Part shown: positions 45,364 to 51,731 of the stretch, piece by piece
Layout of the letters: each line of letters opens with the position of its first letter
Numbering within the stretch: the stretch's first letter is position 1
DNA from: Rhodoferax sp. BLA1
Lineage (GTDB): Bacteria; Pseudomonadota; Gammaproteobacteria; Burkholderiales; Burkholderiaceae_C
Direction of reading: 5' to 3'
Length of the DNA: 64,000 nucleotides
NCBI RefSeq assembly: GCF_013416775.1
Contig: NZ_SZVI01000003.1
Location: forward strand, 186,001 to 250,000
Notes under the pieces: model-generated
Told to the model about the DNA's origin: nothing
The model's database searches: none
Seen by the model: only the letters and a program-made list of their open reading frames with translations
Made by a program: the position numbers and the translations under genes

Positions 45364-45881
45364 GGTGCACCGTGCCAATCAATCAGTTTGTCGAGCCGGA
45401 TTCGGCAGATTTCGTACTGGGCACCGGCGTCGATGGCCCAGTCTGCGATTTGGGTGTCTGTGGCGAACTCGTCGCCACTGCTGGCCTGGGTGCCCGCGTC
45501 GTCTGCAGAGGCGGCAGCGGGCCCATACGCTGCAGCAGTGCTGCCGGTGGTCGTGAGCTGGGTGCGCAGACCGGGGGCGCTGTTGAGCACCCGCAAAGCG
45601 CCGCCGCCAAGGCAAGCCCGGCCAGTTGTTTCGTTCTTAATGCCACGGTGGGCCTCCTGGGAGAGTTGATCAATTTGGGACTGAGAGGTCAGCAGTGCGG
45701 TGGTCAGGGCGTCGCCCCGGTCACGCTCGGCGCCCAGCTGAACGGTGGCGGCCTGCAGCTGGTCGTTCTGCTTTTTGATCCATGCGGCGTTGCGGTAGCG
45801 GTCGCCCAGGTAGAAGCTGCAGCTGGCCCACACCAGCAAAATCATTGGGATCCAGAACAGGGGGCGCATAAAGGACTTCAT
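45360..45881 (-). CDS. Rz-like inner-membrane spanin
   Basis: A 173-aa protein (ATG 45881, MKSFMRPLFW) with a membrane segment (LFWIPMILLVWASCSFYLG) and a periplasmic coiled-coil (KKQNDQLQAATVQLGAERDRG). It overlaps the lysozyme stop as ATGA, the usual endolysin-Rz order. It would join with the embedded Rz1 lipoprotein to disrupt the outer membrane at lysis. Confidence 0.8.
   Translation of the reverse strand: MKSFMRPLFWIPMILLVWASCSFYLGDRYRNAAWIKKQNDQLQAATVQLGAERDRGDALTTALLTSQSQIDQLSQEAHRGIKNETTGRACLGGGALRVLNSAPGLRTQLTTTGSTAAAYGPAAASADDAGTQASSGDEFATDTQIADWAIDAGAQYEICRIRLDKLIDWHGAP
45383..45646 (-). CDS. Rz1-like outer-membrane spanin lipoprotein, embedded in Rz
   Basis: An 87-aa reading frame entirely within Rz, in another frame. 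It starts at GTG 45646 preceded by AGGAGG at ideal spacing. The product starts MALRTKQLAGLALAAALCGC, a textbook lipoprotein signal with the acylated Cys at 20, and continues as a Pro/Ser-rich chain. That is the hallmark of embedded Rz1 genes. Confidence 0.75.
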   Translation of the reverse strand: MALRTKQLAGLALAAALCGCSTAPPVCAPSSRPPAALLQRMGPLPPLQTTRAPRPAVATSSPQTPKSQTGPSTPVPSTKSAESGSTN

Positions 45882-46414
45882 GGTTTTGACTCCCCAAGAC
45901 ACATGGCCCGCAGCTTCTGGCGGTCTTTCCAGACACCGGCGCAGGTGCGGTTTTCTGGGTGGCTGCAGCGGTCTTGCGGCTTGTTCACCGGCCCGGCGCG
46001 GTCGTAAAGCAAGATGGCATCACATGCCCCCCTGTAATCAAAAACCTGTAATCGGCGCACGATGGTGCTTGGGCCGGTGCGGTCGATGTTCTTGCACACC
46101 GCAGTCACGCCCGTGTTGTAGGCCAGGGCCACGTAGGCATCCCATTCATGCTGGAACATCGGGGCGCTGAAGCAGCGCTTGAGCGCCCGCTCGGCATCAC
46201 TGGCATCAGTGCGCAGCCGGACCAACGCCCGCACAGGTGTGGTGGTGTCGCCCATCTTCACGCCTTCGGTCGACCCATACCCGATGGTGGCCACACGTGT
46301 GCCATGCACAGGGTCAGGGTAGGCGCGCTCGCTGTAGTCCTCGCGCTGGGCGATGTAAACCAGTCCTGTGGCTGACAGGACCAAGGCGGCAACGGCGGTG
46401 CGGGTGATTTCCAT
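45878..46414 (-). CDS. Lysozyme (GH24 endolysin) with signal-anchor N-terminus
   Basis: A 178-aa endolysin. ATG 46414 starts MEITRTAVAALVLSATGLVY, a weakly hydrophobic signal-anchor-release type segment. The catalytic triad Glu/Asp/Thr is seen in QREDYSERAYPDP and ATIGYGST, and MFQHEWDAYVALAYNTG is conserved in the family. It is the first gene of the leftward late operon. A 21-bp element shared with the other late operon ends 27 nt upstream. Confidence 0.88.
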   Translation of the reverse strand: MEITRTAVAALVLSATGLVYIAQREDYSERAYPDPVHGTRVATIGYGSTEGVKMGDTTTPVRALVRLRTDASDAERALKRCFSAPMFQHEWDAYVALAYNTGVTAVCKNIDRTGPSTIVRRLQVFDYRGACDAILLYDRAGPVNKPQDRCSHPENRTCAGVWKDRQKLRAMCLGESKP

Positions 46415-46441
46415 GCCGCCACTGTCGCGCGTGCGCGCGTC

Positions 46442-46462
46442 TATGTAATTGGAACCAGGGCA
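46442..46462 (-). promoter_or_regulatory. Late-operon promoter element, left (Plys equivalent)
   Basis: On the minus strand it reads TGCCCT, then G, then GTTCCAATTACATA. The same 21 bp with a single change lies 28 nt before the protease start at 62986, and here it ends 27 nt before the lysozyme start. In Mu, the activator-dependent promoters Plys and PI precede exactly these two genes. The region lacks a good sigma-70 -35, fitting an activator-dependent promoter. Confidence 0.75.
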
Positions 46463-46520
46463 CATTACGTGGCCAGCGCAGCCACTGAAACTGGACGCCT
46501 CCAATCACTTCGAGGCAACC

Positions 46521-47018
46521 ATGACAGACCAAACTATTGAGGCCGAGATCCAAGCCAAGGGGCTGACCGCTCCCCGCGTCACGCCAGCGCAGATTGAGGA
46601 TCTGGTGATGCACGTTGTCTTCGTCTACGCATCCCACGGAACCAGCACCTTTTGCCATGCCTTTCTGGACGGCAACTTCTACCTGGCAAGCGGTCACTCA
46701 GCTTGTGTTTCGGCGGAAAACTTCAATGCAGAGCTGGGGCAGAAGATCGCCCTGGAAAACGTGCAAAAGCCCATGCGTGACAAGTTGTGGGAGCTGGAGG
46801 GCTACGCGCTGCGCAGCAAGCTGATGCGCCGCTCACCGATTGATCGGGCAGTGAGCCGGTTTTTGGGGTGGAAGTTGCCTGACGACTTTTGCCCTGATTG
46901 CTTTGTTGGCTTCGACCCGTTCATGGCCAAGGAAAACAGATCCTGGCCCACTGGAACGAACCTGTTCTCGGCCGACCAGGTGCGGCAGATGCTTGAGTAC
47001 GTTCTTGCTGACCAATAA
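46521..47018 (+). CDS. Gp49-family phage protein with C-terminal extension
   Basis: A 165-aa protein. Residues 1-100 match the N4 gp49/Sf6 gp66 family (VTPAQIEDLVMHVVFVY; VSAENFNAELGQKIALENVQ). The last 60 residues (FLGWKLPDDFCPDCFVGFDP and PTGTNLFSADQVRQMLEYVL) are usually seen as another small phage protein, so this may be a fusion. ATG 46521 follows GAGG. It is transcribed away from the lysozyme and towards the lysogeny operon. Function is unknown. Confidence 0.8.
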   Translation: MTDQTIEAEIQAKGLTAPRVTPAQIEDLVMHVVFVYASHGTSTFCHAFLDGNFYLASGHSACVSAENFNAELGQKIALENVQKPMRDKLWELEGYALRSKLMRRSPIDRAVSRFLGWKLPDDFCPDCFVGFDPFMAKENRSWPTGTNLFSADQVRQMLEYVLADQ

Positions 47019-47032
47019 AGCGAGGCTCCAAC

Positions 47033-47347
47033 ATGCGCAAAACATCAATCATCGGTCTCGGATCTGCAGCTGCCGCCATGGCCATGCTGGCCGCAAGCGT
47101 TGGTGGCGTCGTAATGGTGGGCGATGGAGGCACCAGCGCCACCTTTGCCAAAGCCAGGGCCAGCGATCCAGCTGCCCGAAACAAAGCGCCCACTCAGCCC
47201 AAAGCGGCCGCCCCTTGGAACAGTGGTACTTACTTTCGTGGGACCAAACGCCGCCGCGCTGGGTATGGCTGGACCAATGCCCACGCCCGCCGGGTGTACC
47301 GCAAGGCCCGAAACATCAAGCGGCATCGGGAATCTGCCAAGGGCTGA
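47033..47347 (+). CDS. Hypothetical secreted or membrane-anchored basic protein
   Basis: A 104-aa protein with a signal-like N-terminus (SIIGLGSAAAAMAMLAASVGGVVM) and a strongly basic C-terminus (RGTKRRRAGYGW; RKARNIKRHRES). GAGG precedes ATG 47033. It follows the Gp49 gene after 14 bp on the same strand. No family is recognised. The basic tail could bind nucleic acid or envelope polymers. Confidence 0.55.
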   Translation: MRKTSIIGLGSAAAAMAMLAASVGGVVMVGDGGTSATFAKARASDPAARNKAPTQPKAAAPWNSGTYFRGTKRRRAGYGWTNAHARRVYRKARNIKRHRESAKG

Positions 47348-47442
47348 ACATGACACGCGGGACCTATACCCCGTGGCAGCCAATGCATCAGGCCAATGGC
47401 GGACAGCGTGCGCCACCGGCTGCATGCATCTGTCGAGAATGT

Positions 47443-47910
47443 CTACCCGTCCTTGTCGGCAGACTCACTGGCTCGCTCAAAAAGGTTCATCAGAACCTCT
47501 CCGATCCTTGCCAAGGATGCAGCGGTGTAAGAAGCGGTGAAAACGATAACGAACGAAAAAAATTGAGGTACACCCGAAGCTTCATCCAATAAGAAGAACG
47601 CCAGCACGCAAACGCAAGTGAGAAAGAGGCAGCTATATATGGCTCTGTTTAAATACCTAAACAAGTCAGGAAGGTAGCCTTTCTTCCTCATCCAAAGGCC
47701 CGTTGGCGTACTGGAAAAAGGCAACAGGATTGAAATAGCAGTAGCCAAGAACCCAGCCGCGATAGCCCCTGCAGACAACAAGCCAGCCAACAACTCCTTT
47801 GCAAAAAAAATCTTAATTTGCCCATCAAGACACCACCAGGCGGTCGTTGAAAGAACCCCAAACAGCATGGGGCCCCATCTTTCAATCTGCAGCCTTGTGG
47901 GCATGGTCAT
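47443..47910 (-). CDS. Four-TM inner-membrane protein, RexB/KwaA-like partner
   Basis: A 155-aa protein from ATG 47910 (MTMPTRLQIE), one base after the upstream gene's stop. An upstream in-frame start at 48003 would overlap that gene by 92 bp. Four membrane segments are visible: WGPMLFGVLSTTAWWCL, LAGLLSAGAIAAGFLATAISI, IYSCLFLTCVCVLAFFLL and FFSFVIVFTASYTAASLA. The tail is acidic. It is the last gene of the repressor operon. Size and topology resemble lambda RexB (144 aa, four TM) and Kiwa KwaA. Identity with either is not shown. Confidence 0.7.
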   Translation of the reverse strand: MTMPTRLQIERWGPMLFGVLSTTAWWCLDGQIKIFFAKELLAGLLSAGAIAAGFLATAISILLPFSSTPTGLWMRKKGYLPDLFRYLNRAIYSCLFLTCVCVLAFFLLDEASGVPQFFSFVIVFTASYTAASLARIGEVLMNLFERASESADKDG

Positions 47911-47911
47911 C

Positions 47912-48784
47912 CTAAAGAGTGTTGCGCCACCCATGATAGGAGCGCTCAAGTAGTCCAAGCCTAGATTTGCGGGTATAGCGGTGTTCAACGACGTCGAGTT
48001 CATCTGCCGAGAATTTTCTCTTCACTTTGTGATGCAGCAAGTCAATCACTAAATCTTTTCCATCTGCCTCTGGACTCTCGCCGCTGACTTGAAGCTTGGT
48101 GACATCTTCCCCGTGTCGCAACATCCCGTCAATGAATTTTTTAATACGCACGTTTTCCAGAAAACTACCCCTCTTTCTGGATTCATTCGCCATCAACTGC
48201 AGGCTGATACGCTTTGGCTTTGCAACCCGGGTAGCTCTGGCAATATCCATGCCGCTGTCTGCATCAGCGTCTTGAAAAGCGTCCATCGTGGCGGTAACGT
48301 CTATCGAGCTAATACCCGTCATGCCTTTAAGCCTTTTCATTACAGCGGGATCAAGCTTTGGGTTGGCAGCATAGTTGAAATGCCTATCCGCGTTGCCTGG
48401 ATCAAGGGCATTGCAATATGCCATCATCCGACTCGGACCAACACCTGCAACGTTATGCAACACGAGAAGCCATTTCTTGTGCGGAACATAGATGGCTGCG
48501 GTTTCTTCGCCAAAGTCCTCATCCATCGCCATTTGAATGGCTTTGATTGGAGAGCCACTTGCTAGTCGGCCAGGGCCAATATCGCGGCGTTTTACAAAGT
48601 CCAATTTGTATAGTCTTGTACCGTCAAACTCTCCTACCTCAATATGCTCTAAGCGAACGTCGTCACGCCAGCGTTTTTCAAGTGGGAGCAATTTGAACTC
48701 ATCCAAGGTGTCGCTAAGCTTTTGTACTGTTGTACGTTCATCCCACTCGACGTCGAAAATGTTGACGGTTACCTGTTTTGCCAT
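47912..48784 (-). CDS. DUF6731-like cytosolic protein, RexA/KwaB-like candidate sensor
   Basis: A 290-aa soluble protein. I believe it fits DUF6731, a family without assigned function. A central stretch reads MDEDFGEETAAIYVPHKKWL, then LHNVAGVGPSRM. The layout of acidic pair, small turn, hydrophobic strand and Gly-Pro recalls the corresponding part of lambda RexA (279 aa). The C-terminal half is helical and basic (VKRKFSADELDVVEHRYTRK). It precedes a four-TM gene by one base and lies in the repressor transcript, like rexA-rexB. GC content looks lower than in neighbouring phage genes. Role as a phage-exclusion sensor is inferred. Confidence 0.65.
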   Translation of the reverse strand: MAKQVTVNIFDVEWDERTTVQKLSDTLDEFKLLPLEKRWRDDVRLEHIEVGEFDGTRLYKLDFVKRRDIGPGRLASGSPIKAIQMAMDEDFGEETAAIYVPHKKWLLVLHNVAGVGPSRMMAYCNALDPGNADRHFNYAANPKLDPAVMKRLKGMTGISSIDVTATMDAFQDADADSGMDIARATRVAKPKRISLQLMANESRKRGSFLENVRIKKFIDGMLRHGEDVTKLQVSGESPEADGKDLVIDLLHHKVKRKFSADELDVVEHRYTRKSRLGLLERSYHGWRNTL

Positions 48785-48808
48785 CTCACTCGCTCCCTAG
48801 TTAAGAAA

Positions 48809-49117
48809 TCATCTTTGCAGCCTGCACTCCATCACATCCCGCTTGGTCTTTTGCCGGTGGGCTTGGATGGTGAGCCACTGCATGTTTTGAGGTGTGTCTG
48901 GGCCCCCGGCGCACAGGGGCACAACGTGATCCACTTCCCAGCCTGGGCACGATCCACGTGTGGCACCGGTCGCTGGGCATGGGTTGGACCGTTTGAAGTC
49001 GTTGACGGCTGTGGTAGATCGGGGGATGCGGGAAAAGGCTGGGGCGCTGGCCAGGGCCAGACAGAGCGCGAGTAGCTGTACGCTTGAGGGTGAGCGGAGG
49101 CGGGTTAGGTGACTCAC
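48809..49117 (-). CDS. Secreted HNH endonuclease
   Basis: A 102-aa protein with a signal peptide (VQLLALCLALASAPAFS) and a mature HNH domain. The core is WEVDHVVPLCAGGPDTPQNM, followed by the basic AHRQKTKRDVM. Four cysteines in the mature part suit a disulfide-bonded periplasmic nuclease. The start overlaps the preceding gene by 4 bp, so it belongs to the lysogeny operon. A periplasmic nuclease could cut incoming phage DNA. Confidence 0.75.
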   Translation of the reverse strand: MSHLTRLRSPSSVQLLALCLALASAPAFSRIPRSTTAVNDFKRSNPCPATGATRGSCPGWEVDHVVPLCAGGPDTPQNMQWLTIQAHRQKTKRDVMECRLQR

Positions 49118-49527
49118 GGCTCTTTTGCGGTTGGCGAGAGATCACCTTGAATCTTCTTATATCTGATCAAAAGTTCTTTTAAAACCTTCTTGGGATGGCG
49201 CATAGACCCATTTGCATCTTTTATCTTGGCGCTCCTTGTCATGCTGCTGTTTACCGATTTGTCGTCAACAAAGTACTCCTTGCGTTTTCGGCGAGGCAAG
49301 TCATCTAACAGCCATTGGAGTTCCGCAATGGCTTCTTCTACTTTCCCAGCAGCCAGCAGATATCGTGCGTATTTGCACCAAGTTTCAATCGGATAGGAAA
49401 CAGGAGACGCCAGCATAGTCTGCTTGGCTTGAGAAAGGCATGCCAAGGCCGCTCCAATATCGCCTGCATCCTTTAATCGTGTGGACTCGCGCAACAGGTG
49501 TGCGGTGACCTCGTCATTCGAAAACAT
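49114..49527 (-). CDS. Small helical-repeat (TPR-like) protein
   Basis: A 137-aa soluble protein with two to three helical hairpins of TPR character (ALACLSQAKQTMLASP; WCKYARYLLAAGKVEEAIAEL) and a basic C-terminal half (RRKRKEYF; KVLKELLIRYKKI). It may scaffold the neighbouring operon products. Family is not recognised. It lies 24 bp after the two-TM gene and overlaps the HNH start. Confidence 0.6.
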   Translation of the reverse strand: MFSNDEVTAHLLRESTRLKDAGDIGAALACLSQAKQTMLASPVSYPIETWCKYARYLLAAGKVEEAIAELQWLLDDLPRRKRKEYFVDDKSVNSSMTRSAKIKDANGSMRHPKKVLKELLIRYKKIQGDLSPTAKEP

Positions 49528-49551
49528 AGTGAACTCGCGCGGTAATTGGAT

Positions 49552-50031
49552 TTATCTTCGACACCGAAGCACGACCTCGATGACATCAATTTCCGCTTGC
49601 GCTTGTGCCGCAACTCTGCCTTCGATCCGGCGTACTGTTTGAAGCCAGTACATAAGTGGTAGAGCCACCCCTCCAATCAATATCAAAAACAACCATGGCG
49701 ATAGAGTTGGTGTCAAAGCTGAATGCTGAAAAGCTGGACCAACGGGTAACTGTTTCCATACCCATGTGATGAGACCCATCATGTACAGCGACAGCAAAAA
49801 TAGTGGCGTATTGAACCAATAACGCCGCCAAGCACGCCATCGTTCAGATCGCGCTGCCCGCAAGCGTTGTGTGAGTGCATCTGTAGGCAAGTCCCACCAG
49901 GTCAATTCTCGTTCTTGTTGGTGATGTTCGACGATAGTGATATTGCCCGCTGCAACATGTCCGTATACCGGGGCATGGATGTTTTGGATAACTGTTTTGT
50001 CCAACGTTTTTGCTCCCCACGTGAATTGCAC
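49552..50031 (-). CDS. Two-TM membrane protein with repressor-shared N-terminal motif
   Basis: A 159-aa protein starting at GTG 50031, which overlaps the repressor stop by one base (TAGTG). Residues 13-31, TVIQNIHAPVYGHVAAGNI, match residues 114-132 of the repressor at 12/19 positions. Then come a basic helix (LRAARSERWRAWRRYW), two membrane segments (LFLLSLYMMGLITWVW; WLFLILIGGVALPLMYWL) and a helical tail. The layout is motif, linker, membrane module. I do not recognise the family. A signalling or pore-forming partner of the repressor is an inference. Confidence 0.7.
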   Translation of the reverse strand: MQFTWGAKTLDKTVIQNIHAPVYGHVAAGNITIVEHHQQERELTWWDLPTDALTQRLRAARSERWRAWRRYWFNTPLFLLSLYMMGLITWVWKQLPVGPAFQHSALTPTLSPWLFLILIGGVALPLMYWLQTVRRIEGRVAAQAQAEIDVIEVVLRCRR

Positions 50032-50438
50032 TACTTTTTATGAATATTGCCGCCTGCTACGCCGCCCCAAACGGGTGCAGAAATAGTCTGAGTGATAGTG
50101 CTTGGCATTGCATTGCCTATAGCCGGAAGACCAGCGGACAGCAGAGCCCCCAGTGCCGCTTTGCGCACTTGCGGTGAAGCCTGGCGAAAGTAGTCAAGCA
50201 TCACCCGCTCTTCGGCTGTCAGCACCTCGGGCGCTGGCCCCTCACGTTCGCCCGTAAGGACGTAGCCAACATTGACACCAGCCACAGCCAGGGCGGCAAG
50301 TTGAAAGCCGTCTGGCGCAGTCTTTCCACTTTCCCAAGAAAAAAGAGTTTGTTTCGTGGTTCCTGCAATCGCAGCGAACTTTGGCTGACTCAAGCCCAAG
50401 CTCTCGCGCTCTGTCCGAAGCCTGTCACCAATAGACAT
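50031..50438 (-). CDS. XRE-family prophage repressor with C-terminal VAGGNI motif
   Basis: A 135-aa regulator with a lambda-type helix-turn-helix (LSQPKFAAIAGTTKQTLFSWE at about 17-37), a short helical domain (LTAEERVMLDYFRQASPQVRKAAL) and a C-terminal motif TITQTISAPVWGGVAGGNI. There is no S24 peptidase domain, so classical RecA-driven self-cleavage is not expected. Divergent from ner across a 104-bp region with a palindromic operator. It is the first gene of a six-gene operon. I chose ATG 50438 (MSIGDRLR). Confidence 0.85.
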   Translation of the reverse strand: MSIGDRLRTERESLGLSQPKFAAIAGTTKQTLFSWESGKTAPDGFQLAALAVAGVNVGYVLTGEREGPAPEVLTAEERVMLDYFRQASPQVRKAALGALLSAGLPAIGNAMPSTITQTISAPVWGGVAGGNIHKK

Positions 50439-50459
50439 AAAAACTTTCTCAAAAAGTAT

Positions 50460-50489
50460 TTGCAATAGGAAAGTTTTCTTTCCTATAAT
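50460..50489 (+). promoter_or_regulatory. Rightward early promoter with embedded palindromic operator
   Basis: TTGCAA (50460-50465) and a perfect TATAAT (50484-50489) are 18 bp apart. A perfect dyad, ATAGGAAAG and CTTTCCTAT around TTTT, spans 50465-50486 and fills the spacer. A protein bound here would block RNA polymerase, so this is the likely site for the XRE repressor and/or the Ner-like protein controlling the transposition operon. Confidence 0.8.
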
Positions 50490-50542
50490 TCACACAGCAA
50501 ATTTTCAAACGCAACAAAAACACCCCACCCAAGGCCATCAAC

Positions 50543-50773
50543 ATGCACCCAGAACTTATCAAGGCGCAGATCCGCATGAAGGGCACAACGCCCACCAATG
50601 TGGCCCGCAGCTTGGACGTTACCCATACCTGCGTGGCGCACGTCATTGCCGGTCGTGGCACCAGTGAGCGGGTTGCCAAACGCATCAGCGAGGTCACCGG
50701 CATTGCCGTGGCCACCCTGTGGCCTGGCAAATACCCGAACGTCGATCAGTTGCCGACTAGTTCACATACGTGA
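50543..50773 (+). CDS. ner: Ner-like DNA-binding protein
   Basis: A 76-aa protein beginning MHPELIKAQIRMKGTTPTNV with the helix-turn-helix PTNVARSLDVTHTCVAHVIAG and the end LWPGKYP, typical of the Ner/Nlp family. In Mu, Ner is the first rightward gene and damps both the early and repressor promoters. It starts 54 bp after the early -10 box. Confidence 0.85.
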   Translation: MHPELIKAQIRMKGTTPTNVARSLDVTHTCVAHVIAGRGTSERVAKRISEVTGIAVATLWPGKYPNVDQLPTSSHT

Positions 50774-50792
50774 ATGCCACTTTAACCCAGCC

Positions 50793-51053
50793 ATGAGTTC
50801 AATTTCTATGACGCCGCGCAACATGACGCCAGATGAGGCCCGCGCTATCAACATAGCAGTGGCCCAGGTGCTTGAACTACCAGTTGTTGATGAGCAGGGC
50901 TTTGGCCTTGATCCAGTCGTGATTGGCGAGCCTCGTCCAGCAGATCAGCCAGCTGCTGCAGCACCTTTGTTGTGCTGCGATGAGCCGCACTTGGGCCTCC
51001 AAACGGCGCAGCTGCCCGCAGCCATGCTGCAGACACCCGGGGGCCATCAATGA
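50793..51053 (+). CDS. Hypothetical early phage protein (overlaps antisense gene)
   Basis: An 86-aa frame; the N-terminal part (MTPDEARAINIAVAQVLELP) looks like a real protein, whereas the rest runs antisense to the better-supported minus-strand gene at 50848-51150. It has no strong Shine-Dalgarno. It may be real or only its beginning may be, before drift. Low confidence. Confidence 0.35.
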   Translation: MSSISMTPRNMTPDEARAINIAVAQVLELPVVDEQGFGLDPVVIGEPRPADQPAAAAPLLCCDEPHLGLQTAQLPAAMLQTPGGHQ

Positions 51054-51150
51054 GCCCCTTCATTTCAAGCTCAGCCGTAAGCCGCAGCAGCGCTTGCCCA
51101 ATGCCGTTGATCCGGCCGGTCAAGTCGTCAGAGTCTGCAGTAGTCGCCAT
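50848..51150 (-). CDS. Small antisense-oriented phage gene in the early region
   Basis: A 100-aa protein starting MATTADSDDLTGRINGIG, then LLRLTAELEMKGLIDGPRVSA and LQQLADLLDEARQSRL. A good AGGAG Shine-Dalgarno lies 7 nt before the ATG, and composition is protein-like. It is on the minus strand among plus-strand early genes, so its transcript would oppose the early mRNA. Function is unknown. Confidence 0.55.
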   Translation of the reverse strand: MATTADSDDLTGRINGIGQALLRLTAELEMKGLIDGPRVSAAWLRAAAPFGGPSAAHRSTTKVLQQLADLLDEARQSRLDQGQSPAHQQLVVQAPGPLLC

Positions 51151-51258
51151 GGTTTGCTCCTGGTTGGTGGTGATGGCTGAACTTTGCGCTCAGCCTGCCA
51201 ACCGCACCAGTACCAGCCGGAGCATTTGTTTGGACACCGTCATTTGTGGGGTCTTCCA

Positions 51259-51729
51259 ATGAGCACGCGGAATTGGAAACGGTACCAGCCCAACACGCTG
51301 CGCGACGCCCTGCAGGGCTGCAAGCAGCATGCGCTGGAGCGCCACAACCTCAGCGTCGAGCGCATTGCCGAGCGCATGGGGCTGGAAGATCACTGGGCGC
51401 TTTACAAGTGGATCGCCAATGGCCGTATGCCCACGGTGCTGGTGCCTGCCTATCAACATGCCTGCGGCATTGACCTGGTCACCCGCTGGCTGGCCGCCAG
51501 TGACCACAAGCTGCTGGTGGAGATGCCCACCGGCCGCCGGGCCGTGCAGACCGACATGGTGGAGCTGAACACCGGCTTTGCCAAAGCCCTGCAGCTGCTT
51601 ACCAACTTCTACACCACCACGGGCGCAAACACCGCTGAGACCCTTGATGCCCTGCGCCTGCACCTGGAACAAGTCGCTTACCACCAGGCCAACGTGTCGA
51701 AGTTCGCCACCCCCGAATTGGAGTTTTAA
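51259..51729 (+). CDS. Putative early phage DNA-binding regulator
   Basis: A 156-aa protein (ATG 51259, MSTRNWKRYQPNTLRDAL) with a probable helix-turn-helix (LSVERIAERMGLEDHWALYKWIANG) and a helical C-terminal half. Similar proteins occur after ner in BcepMu-like phages, from memory. It may modulate the early or lysogeny promoters. Confidence 0.65.
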   Translation: MSTRNWKRYQPNTLRDALQGCKQHALERHNLSVERIAERMGLEDHWALYKWIANGRMPTVLVPAYQHACGIDLVTRWLAASDHKLLVEMPTGRRAVQTDMVELNTGFAKALQLLTNFYTTTGANTAETLDALRLHLEQVAYHQANVSKFATPELEF

Positions 51730-51731
51730 CC

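Noticed and set aside
46821-47018. Gp49 gene as two separate genes
   Set aside because: The frame is continuous and there is no internal start with a ribosome-binding site at the domain border; fusion is simpler, though not proven.
35146-50031. Left arm as a separate defective prophage
   Set aside because: The 21-bp late element is shared with the right arm, and the gene sets of the two arms are complementary without duplication (lysis to gpG on the left, protease onward on the right).
50031-50438. LexA/CI-type self-cleaving repressor
   Set aside because: There is no S24 peptidase domain or Ser/Lys dyad; only the helix-turn-helix and a short helical tail with the shared motif are present.
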